A stretch of DNA of 64,000 bases, taken from Auanema rhodensis. Its lineage: Eukaryota; Nematoda; Chromadorea; Rhabditida; Rhabditidae. A program made the position numbers and the translations under genes. Below are positions 1 to 10,881 of this stretch, piece by piece. Position 1 is the first letter of the stretch. The number at the start of each line of letters is the position of its first letter. Location: the NCBI GenBank assembly GCA_964057225.1, contig OZ059895.1, positions 2,170,001 through 2,234,000 of the forward strand, read 5' to 3'. A model generated the notes under the pieces. The model had not been told where the DNA came from. It was given only the letters and a program-made list of their open reading frames with translations, and made no database searches.

Positions 1-69
1 TTTTCAAACGATCATAACTAATTTTTGTATTAAGCTTTTCTCAATGTAGTATAGTGCATTCGATGCGGA

Positions 70-118
70 TTTTTAAGCTGCGTCGATCTGTGTTATCAGA
101 TTTGCGCTAGCTTAAAAA
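70..118 (+). repeat. Long inverted repeat / predicted hairpin A (once per monomer)
   Basis: A 10-bp arm at 70-79 (TTTTTAAGCT) is matched perfectly by its reverse complement at 109-118. After one unpaired T (108), GCG at 80-82 pairs with CGC at 105-107. A 3x3 internal loop follows, and ATCTG at 86-90 pairs with CAGAT at 97-101 around a six-base loop (91-96). That is 18 Watson-Crick pairs in 49 bases. In RNA of this strand, two positions of the internal loop could add U.G and G.U pairs. The flanking GTGCA (54-58) and TGCAC (119-123) are also complementary. The element recurs at the same place in every monomer. The complementarity is seen directly; any cruciform, RNA or protein-binding role is inference. 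Confidence 0.85.
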
Positions 119-136
119 TGCACCGAGATATCAACT

Positions 137-158
137 GATATAAGTTCACACTTATATC
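137..158 (+). repeat. Perfect inverted repeat / predicted hairpin B (once per monomer)
   Basis: GATATAAGT at 137-145 and ACTTATATC at 150-158 are perfect reverse complements separated by the four bases TCAC. The commonest polymorphism here, C147T, falls in this loop and leaves both arms intact. The rarer C158T, for example in the monomers at 20,008, 27,028 and 48,790, changes only the terminal pair. The element recurs in every monomer. It could extrude as a cruciform or fold in a transcript, but no function can be shown from sequence. Confidence 0.85.
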
Positions 159-199
159 CTCGATTTTCACCCTGAAGAATTAATTTTTTCGTTGAATAA

Positions 200-213
200 C
201 ATCGTCCATCGTC
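200..213 (+). repeat. 7-bp tandem duplication inside the monomer
   Basis: CATCGTC occurs twice in immediate succession. Two frequent polymorphisms fall inside it: C203T in the first copy and G211T in the second. It looks like a small ancestral duplication now decaying by substitution. From about 49,843 to the window end the first copy reads CATTGTC or a close variant in every monomer, so the exact duplication survives only in part of the left and middle array. Confidence 0.8.
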
Positions 214-266
214 TTTGCCTTGAAAAATGGAATCTAAAAACATCTACTTTTTGCTAAATTATTTTG

Positions 267-285
267 AAATTTTTCGAAAAAATTT
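267..285 (+). repeat. AT-rich dyad centred on TTCGAA
   Basis: An AAATTTTTC arm at 267-275 is mirrored by G plus A-tract plus TTT at 276-285, with one extra A (282) as a bulge. The outer TTTTGA (262-267) and TCAAAA (289-294) are also complementary. A- and T-tracts of four to six bases recur through about 223-301, which could give intrinsic curvature. C275G, in six right-side monomers such as 50,896 and 56,161, destroys the central TTCGAA. T265C in other monomers creates a second TTCGAA exactly 10 bp upstream. Confidence 0.7.
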
Positions 286-308
286 TTGTCAAAATGTTTT
301 TGGAAGCA

Positions 309-336
309 ATGTTGAGTGTACATGGAAACTCAACAT
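309..336 (+). repeat. Inverted repeat / predicted hairpin C (once per monomer)
   Basis: ATGTTGAG at 309-316 and CTCAACAT at 329-336 are perfect 8-bp reverse complements around a 12-base spacer. The common A322G polymorphism lies in the spacer and does not touch the arms. In the right part of the window (from the monomer at 51,598) many copies carry T312C, which turns one T-A pair into C.A with no partner change. Confidence 0.85.
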
Positions 337-351
337 AAACTAATGCATCAT

Positions 352-702
352 TTTTCAAACGATCATAACTAATTTTTGTATTAAGCTTTTCTCAATGTAG
401 TATAGTGCATTCGATGCGGATTTTTAAGCTGCGTCGATCTGTGTTATCAGATTTGCGCTAGCTTAAAAATGCACCGAGATATCAACTGATATAAGTTCAC
501 ACTTATATCCTCGATTTTCACCCTGAAGAATTAATTTTTTCGTTGAATAACATCGTCCATCGTCTTTGCCTTGAAAAATGGAATCTAAAAACATCTACTT
601 TTTGCTAAATTATTTTGAAATTTTTCGAAAAAATTTTTGTCAAAATGTTTTTGGAAGCAATGTTGAGTGTACGTGGAAACTCAACATACACTAATGCATC
701 AT
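352..702 (+). repeat. Monomer 2, left edge of the 7-monomer homology
   Basis: This copy has the reference state except for G322. From base 388 it matches the monomer at 2,809, which differs from it only by G36. The 2,457-bp HOR homology therefore begins inside this monomer, just after position 36, and not at a monomer boundary. Confidence 0.8.
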
Positions 703-3159
703 TTTTCAAACGATCATAACTAATTTTTGTATTATGCTTTTCTCAATGTAGTATAGTGCATTCGATGCGGATTTTTAAGCTGCGTCGATCTGTGTTATCA
801 GATTTGCGCTAGCTGAAAAATGCACCGAGATATCAACTGATATAAGTTCACACTTATATCCTCGATTTTCACCCTGAAGAATTAATTTTTTCGTTGAATA
901 ACATCGTCCATCGTCTTTGCCTTGAAAAATGGAATCTAAAAACATCTACTTTTTGCTAAATTATTTTGAAATTTTTCGAAAAAATTTTTGTCAAAATGTT
1001 TTTGGAAGCAATGTTGAGTGTACATGGAAACTCAACATACACTAATGCATCATTTTTCAAACGATCATAACTAATTTTTGTATTAAGCTTTTCTCAATGT
1101 AGTATAGTGCATTCGATGCGGATTTTTAAGCTGCGTCGATCTGTGTTATCAGATTTGCGCTAGCTTAAAAATGCACCGAGATATCAACTGATATAAGTTT
1201 ACACTTATATCCTCGATTTTCACCCTGAAGAATTAATTTTTTCGTTGAATAACATCGTCCATCGTCTTTGCCTTGAAAAATGGAATCTAAAAACATCTAC
1301 TTTTTGCTAAATTATTTTGAAATTTTTCGAAAAAATTTTTGTCAAAATGTTTTTGGAAGCAATGTTGAGTGTACGTGGAAACTCAACATACACTAATGCA
1401 TCATTTTTCAAACGATCATAACTAATTTTTGTATTATGCTTTTCTCAATGTAGTATAGTGCATTCAATGCGGATTTTTAAGCTGCGTCGATCTGTGTTAT
1501 CAGATTTGCGCTAGCTTAAAAATGCACCGAGATATCAACTGATATAAGTTTACACTTATATCCTCGATTTTCACCCTGAAGAATTAATTTTTTCGTTGAA
1601 TAACATTGTCCATCGTCTTTGCCTTGAAAAATGGAATCTAAAAACATCTACTTTTTGCTAAATTATTTTGAAATTTTTCGAAAAAATTTTTGTCAAAATG
1701 TTTTTGGAAGCAATGTTGAGTGTACATGGAAACTCAACATACACTAATGCATCATTTTTCAAACGATCATAACTAATTTTTGTATTAAGCTTTTCTCAAT
1801 GAAGTATAGTGCATTCGATGCGGATTTTTAAGCTGCGTCGATCTGTGTTATCAGATTTGCGCTAGCTGAAAAATGCACCGAGATATCAACTGATATAAGT
1901 TCACACTTATATCCTCGATTTTCACCCTGAAGAATTAATTTTTTCGTTGAATAACATCGTCCATCGTCTTTGCCTTGAAAAATGGAATCTAAAAACATCT
2001 ACTTTTTGCTAAATTATTTTGAAATTTTTCGAAAAAATTTTTGTCAAAATGTTTTTGGAAGCAATGTTGAGTGTACATGGAAACTCAACATACACTAATG
2101 CATCATTTTTCAAACGATCATACCTAATTTTTGTATTAAGCTTTTCTCAATGTAGTATAGTGCATTCGATGCGGATTTTTAAGCTGCGTCGATCTGTGTT
2201 ATCAGATTTGCGCTAGCTTAAAAATGCACCGAGATATCAACTGATATAAGTTTACACTTATATCCTCGATTTTCACCCTGAAGAATTAATTTTTTCGTTG
2301 AATAACATTGTCCATCGTCTTTGCCTTGAAAAATGGAATTTAAAAACATCTATTTTTTGCTAAATTGTTTCGAAATTTTTCGAAAAAATTTTTGTCAAAA
2401 TGTTTTTGGAAGCAATGTTGAGTGTACATGGAAACTCAACATACACTAATGCATCATTTTTCAAACGATCATAACTAATTTTTGTATTAAGCTTTTCTCA
2501 ATGTAGTATAGTGCATTCGATGCGGATTTTTAAGCTGCGTCGATCTGTGTTATCAGATTTGCGCTAGCTTAAAAATGCACCGAGATATCAACTGATATAA
2601 GTTCACACTTATATCCTCGATTTTCACCCTGAAGAATTAATTTTTTCGTTGAATAACATTGTCCATCTTCTTTGCCTTAAAAAATGGAATCTAAAAACAT
2701 CTACTTTTTGCTAAATTATTTTGAAATTTTTCGAAAAAATTTTTGTCAAAATGTTTTTGGAAGCAATGTTGAGTGTACATGGAAACTCAACATACACTAA
2801 TGCATCATTTTTCAAACGATCATAACTAATTTTTGTATTAAGCGTTTCTCAATGTAGTATAGTGCATTCGATGCGGATTTTTAAGCTGCGTCGATCTGTG
2901 TTATCAGATTTGCGCTAGCTTAAAAATGCACCGAGATATCAACTGATATAAGTTCACACTTATATCCTCGATTTTCACCCTGAAGAATTAATTTTTTCGT
3001 TGAATAACATCGTCCATCGTCTTTGCCTTGAAAAATGGAATCTAAAAACATCTACTTTTTGCTAAATTATTTTGAAATTTTTCGAAAAAATTTTTGTCAA
3101 AATGTTTTTGGAAGCAATGTTGAGTGTACGTGGAAACTCAACATACACTAATGCATCAT
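703..3159 (+). repeat. 7-monomer HOR (2,457 bp), copy 1
   Basis: Seven monomers occur in a fixed order of diagnostic changes: T33+G113; T147+G322; T33+A62+T147+T203; A47+G113; C17+T147+T203+T234+T247+G261+C265; T203+T211+A222; G36+G322. The same order follows immediately in the next copy. The matched span is about 388-3,129 against 2,845-5,586, with one difference seen (C at 1,958, T at 4,415). It ends at G3,130 against A5,587. A HOR arises when a block of already diverged monomers is amplified as a unit. Confidence 0.9.
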
Positions 3160-5616
3160 TTTTCAAACGATCATAACTAATTTTTGTATTATGCTTTTCT
3201 CAATGTAGTATAGTGCATTCGATGCGGATTTTTAAGCTGCGTCGATCTGTGTTATCAGATTTGCGCTAGCTGAAAAATGCACCGAGATATCAACTGATAT
3301 AAGTTCACACTTATATCCTCGATTTTCACCCTGAAGAATTAATTTTTTCGTTGAATAACATCGTCCATCGTCTTTGCCTTGAAAAATGGAATCTAAAAAC
3401 ATCTACTTTTTGCTAAATTATTTTGAAATTTTTCGAAAAAATTTTTGTCAAAATGTTTTTGGAAGCAATGTTGAGTGTACATGGAAACTCAACATACACT
3501 AATGCATCATTTTTCAAACGATCATAACTAATTTTTGTATTAAGCTTTTCTCAATGTAGTATAGTGCATTCGATGCGGATTTTTAAGCTGCGTCGATCTG
3601 TGTTATCAGATTTGCGCTAGCTTAAAAATGCACCGAGATATCAACTGATATAAGTTTACACTTATATCCTCGATTTTCACCCTGAAGAATTAATTTTTTC
3701 GTTGAATAACATCGTCCATCGTCTTTGCCTTGAAAAATGGAATCTAAAAACATCTACTTTTTGCTAAATTATTTTGAAATTTTTCGAAAAAATTTTTGTC
3801 AAAATGTTTTTGGAAGCAATGTTGAGTGTACGTGGAAACTCAACATACACTAATGCATCATTTTTCAAACGATCATAACTAATTTTTGTATTATGCTTTT
3901 CTCAATGTAGTATAGTGCATTCAATGCGGATTTTTAAGCTGCGTCGATCTGTGTTATCAGATTTGCGCTAGCTTAAAAATGCACCGAGATATCAACTGAT
4001 ATAAGTTTACACTTATATCCTCGATTTTCACCCTGAAGAATTAATTTTTTCGTTGAATAACATTGTCCATCGTCTTTGCCTTGAAAAATGGAATCTAAAA
4101 ACATCTACTTTTTGCTAAATTATTTTGAAATTTTTCGAAAAAATTTTTGTCAAAATGTTTTTGGAAGCAATGTTGAGTGTACATGGAAACTCAACATACA
4201 CTAATGCATCATTTTTCAAACGATCATAACTAATTTTTGTATTAAGCTTTTCTCAATGAAGTATAGTGCATTCGATGCGGATTTTTAAGCTGCGTCGATC
4301 TGTGTTATCAGATTTGCGCTAGCTGAAAAATGCACCGAGATATCAACTGATATAAGTTCACACTTATATCCTCGATTTTCACCCTGAAGAATTAATTTTT
4401 TCGTTGAATAACATTGTCCATCGTCTTTGCCTTGAAAAATGGAATCTAAAAACATCTACTTTTTGCTAAATTATTTTGAAATTTTTCGAAAAAATTTTTG
4501 TCAAAATGTTTTTGGAAGCAATGTTGAGTGTACATGGAAACTCAACATACACTAATGCATCATTTTTCAAACGATCATACCTAATTTTTGTATTAAGCTT
4601 TTCTCAATGTAGTATAGTGCATTCGATGCGGATTTTTAAGCTGCGTCGATCTGTGTTATCAGATTTGCGCTAGCTTAAAAATGCACCGAGATATCAACTG
4701 ATATAAGTTTACACTTATATCCTCGATTTTCACCCTGAAGAATTAATTTTTTCGTTGAATAACATTGTCCATCGTCTTTGCCTTGAAAAATGGAATTTAA
4801 AAACATCTATTTTTTGCTAAATTGTTTCGAAATTTTTCGAAAAAATTTTTGTCAAAATGTTTTTGGAAGCAATGTTGAGTGTACATGGAAACTCAACATA
4901 CACTAATGCATCATTTTTCAAACGATCATAACTAATTTTTGTATTAAGCTTTTCTCAATGTAGTATAGTGCATTCGATGCGGATTTTTAAGCTGCGTCGA
5001 TCTGTGTTATCAGATTTGCGCTAGCTTAAAAATGCACCGAGATATCAACTGATATAAGTTCACACTTATATCCTCGATTTTCACCCTGAAGAATTAATTT
5101 TTTCGTTGAATAACATTGTCCATCTTCTTTGCCTTAAAAAATGGAATCTAAAAACATCTACTTTTTGCTAAATTATTTTGAAATTTTTCGAAAAAATTTT
5201 TGTCAAAATGTTTTTGGAAGCAATGTTGAGTGTACATGGAAACTCAACATACACTAATGCATCATTTTTCAAACGATCATAACTAATTTTTGTATTAAGC
5301 GTTTCTCAATGTAGTATAGTGCATTCGATGCGGATTTTTAAGCTGCGTCGATCTGTGTTATCAGATTTGCGCTAGCTTAAAAATGCACCGAGATATCAAC
5401 TGATATAAGTTCACACTTATATCCTCGATTTTCACCCTGAAGAATTAATTTTTTCGTTGAATAACATCGTCCATCGTCTTTGCCTTGAAAAATGGAATCT
5501 AAAAACATCTACTTTTTGCTAAATTATTTTGAAATTTTTCGAAAAAATTTTTGTCAAAATGTTTTTGGAAGCAATGTTGAGTGTACATGGAAACTCAACA
5601 TACACTAATGCATCAT
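3160..5616 (+). repeat. 7-monomer HOR (2,457 bp), copy 2
   Basis: This repeats the monomer order of 703-3,159. The differences noted are T at 4,415 in place of C and A at 5,587 in place of G. Its last three monomers (4,564-5,616) are also the first three of the 6-monomer HOR to the right, so the 6-mer series was built partly from this block. Confidence 0.9.
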
Positions 5617-6669
5617 TTTTCAAACGATCATAACTAATTTTTGTATTAAGCTTTTCTCAATGTAGTATAGTGCATTCGATGCGGATTTTTAAGCTGCGTC
5701 GATCTGTGTTATCAGATTTGCGCTAGCTTGAAAATGCACCGAGATATCAACTGATATAAGTTCACACTTATATCCTCGATTTTCACCCTGAAGAATTAAT
5801 TTTTTCGTTAAATAACATCGTCCATCGTCTTTGCCTTGAAAAATGGAATCTAAAAACATCTACTTTTTGCTAAATTATTTTGAAATTTTTCGAAAAAATT
5901 TTTGTCAAAATGTTTTTGGAAGCAATGTTGAGTGTACATGGAAACTCAACATACACTAATGCATCATTTTTCAAACGATCATAACTAATTTTTGTATTAA
6001 GCTTTTCTCAATGTAGTATAGTGCATTCGATGCGGATTTTTAAGCTGCGTCGATCTGTGTTATCAGATTTGCGCTAGCTTAAAAATGCACCGAGATATCA
6101 ACTGATATAAGTTTACACTTATATCCTCGATTTTCACCCTGAAGAATTAATTTTTTCGTTGAATAACATCGTCCATCGTCTTTGCCTTGCAAAATGGAAT
6201 CTAAAAACATCTACTTTTTGCTAAATTATTTTGAAATTTTTCGAAAAAATTTTTGTCAAAATGTTTTTGGAAGCAATGTTGAGTGTACGTGGAAACTCAA
6301 CATACACTAATGCATCATTTTTCAAACGATTATAACTAATTTTTGTATTAAGCTTTTCTCAATGTAGTATAGTGCATTCGATGCGGATTTTTAAGCTGCG
6401 TCGATCTGTGTTATCAGATTTGCGCTAGCTTAAAAATGCACCGAGATATCAACTGATATAAGTTCACACTTATATCCTCGATTTTCACCCTGAAGAATTA
6501 ATTTTTTCGTTGAATAACATCGTCCATCGTCTTTGCCTTGAAAAATGGAATCTAAAAACATCTACTTTTTGCTAAATTATTTTGAAATTTTTCGAAAAAA
6601 TTTTTGTCAAAATGTTTTTGGAAGCAATGTTGAGTGTACATGGAAACTCAACATACACTAATGCATCAT
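4564..6669 (+). repeat. 6-monomer HOR (2,106 bp), copy 1
   Basis: The monomer order is: C17+T147+T203+T234+T247+G261+C265; T203+T211+A222; G36; G114+A194; T147+C223+G322; T13. I found no difference from the next copy. Homology extends left to about 4,416, inside the preceding monomer. Confidence 0.9.
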
Positions 6670-8775
6670 TTTTCAAACGATCATACCTAATTTTTGTATT
6701 AAGCTTTTCTCAATGTAGTATAGTGCATTCGATGCGGATTTTTAAGCTGCGTCGATCTGTGTTATCAGATTTGCGCTAGCTTAAAAATGCACCGAGATAT
6801 CAACTGATATAAGTTTACACTTATATCCTCGATTTTCACCCTGAAGAATTAATTTTTTCGTTGAATAACATTGTCCATCGTCTTTGCCTTGAAAAATGGA
6901 ATTTAAAAACATCTATTTTTTGCTAAATTGTTTCGAAATTTTTCGAAAAAATTTTTGTCAAAATGTTTTTGGAAGCAATGTTGAGTGTACATGGAAACTC
7001 AACATACACTAATGCATCATTTTTCAAACGATCATAACTAATTTTTGTATTAAGCTTTTCTCAATGTAGTATAGTGCATTCGATGCGGATTTTTAAGCTG
7101 CGTCGATCTGTGTTATCAGATTTGCGCTAGCTTAAAAATGCACCGAGATATCAACTGATATAAGTTCACACTTATATCCTCGATTTTCACCCTGAAGAAT
7201 TAATTTTTTCGTTGAATAACATTGTCCATCTTCTTTGCCTTAAAAAATGGAATCTAAAAACATCTACTTTTTGCTAAATTATTTTGAAATTTTTCGAAAA
7301 AATTTTTGTCAAAATGTTTTTGGAAGCAATGTTGAGTGTACATGGAAACTCAACATACACTAATGCATCATTTTTCAAACGATCATAACTAATTTTTGTA
7401 TTAAGCGTTTCTCAATGTAGTATAGTGCATTCGATGCGGATTTTTAAGCTGCGTCGATCTGTGTTATCAGATTTGCGCTAGCTTAAAAATGCACCGAGAT
7501 ATCAACTGATATAAGTTCACACTTATATCCTCGATTTTCACCCTGAAGAATTAATTTTTTCGTTGAATAACATCGTCCATCGTCTTTGCCTTGAAAAATG
7601 GAATCTAAAAACATCTACTTTTTGCTAAATTATTTTGAAATTTTTCGAAAAAATTTTTGTCAAAATGTTTTTGGAAGCAATGTTGAGTGTACATGGAAAC
7701 TCAACATACACTAATGCATCATTTTTCAAACGATCATAACTAATTTTTGTATTAAGCTTTTCTCAATGTAGTATAGTGCATTCGATGCGGATTTTTAAGC
7801 TGCGTCGATCTGTGTTATCAGATTTGCGCTAGCTTGAAAATGCACCGAGATATCAACTGATATAAGTTCACACTTATATCCTCGATTTTCACCCTGAAGA
7901 ATTAATTTTTTCGTTAAATAACATCGTCCATCGTCTTTGCCTTGAAAAATGGAATCTAAAAACATCTACTTTTTGCTAAATTATTTTGAAATTTTTCGAA
8001 AAAATTTTTGTCAAAATGTTTTTGGAAGCAATGTTGAGTGTACATGGAAACTCAACATACACTAATGCATCATTTTTCAAACGATCATAACTAATTTTTG
8101 TATTAAGCTTTTCTCAATGTAGTATAGTGCATTCGATGCGGATTTTTAAGCTGCGTCGATCTGTGTTATCAGATTTGCGCTAGCTTAAAAATGCACCGAG
8201 ATATCAACTGATATAAGTTTACACTTATATCCTCGATTTTCACCCTGAAGAATTAATTTTTTCGTTGAATAACATCGTCCATCGTCTTTGCCTTGCAAAA
8301 TGGAATCTAAAAACATCTACTTTTTGCTAAATTATTTTGAAATTTTTCGAAAAAATTTTTGTCAAAATGTTTTTGGAAGCAATGTTGAGTGTACGTGGAA
8401 ACTCAACATACACTAATGCATCATTTTTCAAACGATTATAACTAATTTTTGTATTAAGCTTTTCTCAATGTAGTATAGTGCATTCGATGCGGATTTTTAA
8501 GCTGCGTCGATCTGTGTTATCAGATTTGCGCTAGCTTAAAAATGCACCGAGATATCAACTGATATAAGTTCACACTTATATCCTCGATTTTCACCCTGAA
8601 GAATTAATTTTTTCGTTGAATAACATCGTCCATCGTCTTTGCCTTGAAAAATGGAATCTAAAAACATCTACTTTTTGCTAAATTATTTTGAAATTTTTCG
8701 AAAAAATTTTTGTCAAAATGTTTTTGGAAGCAATGTTGAGTGTACATGGAAACTCAACATACACTAATGCATCAT
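6670..8775 (+). repeat. 6-monomer HOR (2,106 bp), copy 2
   Basis: The diagnostic order is the same as in 4,564-6,669 at every site compared. The first monomer still carries C17. With copy 1 this forms a tandem pair with no difference seen, suggesting recent unequal exchange. Confidence 0.9.
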
Positions 8776-10881
8776 TTTTCAAACGATCATAACTAATTTT
8801 TGTATTAAGCTTTTCTCAATGTAGTATAGTGCATTCGATGCGGATTTTTAAGCTGCGTCGATCTGTGTTATCAGATTTGCGCTAGCTTAAAAATGCACCG
8901 AGATATCAACTGATATAAGTTCACACTTATATCCTCGATTTTCACCCTGAAGAATTAATTTTTTCGTTGAATAACATTGTCCATCGTCTTTGCCTTGAAA
9001 AATGGAATTTAAAAACATCTATTTTTTGCTAAATTGTTTCGAAATTTTTCGAAAAAATTTTTGTCAAAATGTTTTTGGAAGCAATGTTGAGTGTACATGG
9101 AAACTCAACATACACTAATGCATCATTTTTCAAACGATCATAACTAATTTTTGTATTAAGCTTTTCTCAATGTAGTATAGTGCATTCGATGCGGATTTTT
9201 AAGCTGCGTCGATCTGTGTTATCAGATTTGCGCTAGCTTAAAAATGCACCGAGATATCAACTGATATAAGTTCACACTTATATCCTCGATTTTCACCCTG
9301 AAGAATTAATTTTTTCGTTGAATAACATTGTCCATCTTCTTTGCCTTAAAAAATGGAATCTAAAAACATCTACTTTTTGCTAAATTATTTTGAAATTTTT
9401 CGAAAAAATTTTTGTCAAAATGTTTTTGGAAGCAATGTTGAGTGTACATGGAAACTCAACATACACTAATGCATCATTTTTCAAACGATCATAACTAATT
9501 TTTGTATTAAGCGTTTCTCAATGTAGTATAGTGCATTCGATGCGGATTTTTAAGCTGCGTCGATCTGTGTTATCAGATTTGCGCTAGCTTAAAAATGCAC
9601 CGAGATATCAACTGATATAAGTTCACACTTATATCCTCGATTTTCACCCTGAAGAATTAATTTTTTCGTTGAATAACATCGTCCATCGTCTTTGCCTTGA
9701 AAAATGGAATCTAAAAACATCTACTTTTTGCTAAATTATTTTGAAATTTTTCGAAAAAATTTTTGTCAAAATGTTTTTGGAAGCAATGTTGAGTGTACAT
9801 GGAAACTCAACATACACTAATGCATCATTTTTCAAACGATCATAACTAATTTTTGTATTAAGCTTTTCTCAATGTAGTATAGTGCATTCGATGCGGATTT
9901 TTAAGCTGCGTCGATCTGTGTTATCAGATTTGCGCTAGCTTGAAAATGCACCGAGATATCAACTGATATAAGTTCACACTTATATCCTCGATTTTCACCC
10001 TGAAGAATTAATTTTTTCGTTAAATAACATCGTCCATCGTCTTTGCCTTGAAAAATGGAATCTAAAAACATCTACTTTTTGCTAAATTATTTTGAAATTT
10101 TTCGAAAAAATTTTTGTCAAAATGTTTTTGGAAGCAATGTTGAGTGTACATGGAAACTCAACATACACTAATGCATCATTTTTCAAACGATCATAACTAA
10201 TTTTTGTATTAAGCTTTTCTCAATGTAGTATAGTGCATTCGATGCGGATTTTTAAGCTGCGTCGATCTGTGTTATCAGATTTGCGCTAGCTTAAAAATGC
10301 ACCGAGATATCAACTGATATAAGTTTACACTTATATCCTCGATTTTCACCCTGAAGAATTAATTTTTTCGTTGAATAACATCGTCCATCGTCTTTGCCTT
10401 GCAAAATGGAATCTAAAAACATCTACTTTTTGCTAAATTATTTTGAAATTTTTCGAAAAAATTTTTGTCAAAATGTTTTTGGAAGCAATGTTGAGTGTAC
10501 GTGGAAACTCAACATACACTAATGCATCATTTTTCAAACGATTATAACTAATTTTTGTATTAAGCTTTTCTCAATGTAGTATAGTGCATTCGATGCGGAT
10601 TTTTAAGCTGCGTCGATCTGTGTTATCAGATTTGCGCTAGCTTAAAAATGCACCGAGATATCAACTGATATAAGTTCACACTTATATCCTCGATTTTCAC
10701 CCTGAAGAATTAATTTTTTCGTTGAATAACATCGTCCATCGTCTTTGCCTTGAAAAATGGAATCTAAAAACATCTACTTTTTGCTAAATTATTTTGAAAT
10801 TTTTCGAAAAAATTTTTGTCAAAATGTTTTTGGAAGCAATGTTGAGTGTACATGGAAACTCAACATACACTAATGCATCAT
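8776..10881 (+). repeat. 6-monomer HOR (2,106 bp), copy 3
   Basis: The order matches copies 1 and 2, but the first monomer has A17 (8,792) and C147 (8,922) where they have C and T. The other five monomers match at all diagnostic sites. Confidence 0.9.

Larger units (their letters stand above)
1..351 (+). repeat. Reference satellite monomer (monomer 1)
   Basis: This copy defines the coordinates used here. It carries the commonest left-side state at nearly all variable sites: C13, A17, T31, A33, C35, T36, A75, A109, T113, C147, C203, G211, T228, T255, T265, C275, T312 and A322. Its only private change noticed is A338, where other copies have C. Landmarks in order are a HindIII site at 32-37, a long inverted repeat at 70-118 containing an NheI site at 106-111, a second inverted repeat at 137-158, a 7-bp tandem duplication at 200-213, an AT-rich dyad at 267-285, a third inverted repeat at 309-336 and an ATGCAT palindrome near the end. 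It has 57 C, 52 G and 12 CpG. Confidence 0.95.

Noticed and set aside
190-205. CENP-B box (TTCG, four bases, A, two bases, CGGG).
   Set aside because: TTCGTTGAATA fits the first half but is followed by ACAT and not CGGG. The site near 60 and the TTCGAA dyad also fail.
1-351. The 351-bp unit as a dimer of two about 175-bp halves.
   Set aside because: I compared the halves by eye and saw no extended similarity, only short AT-rich matches.
2019-2216. Open frame of 65 codons, identical at 4,476-4,673 and 6,582-6,779 (+).
   Set aside because: It starts at TTG and is open only because A17C removes a stop found in the other monomers. It repeats with the HOR period, has no recognisable domain and lies wholly within satellite sequence. 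The first ATG in frame is at 2,049.
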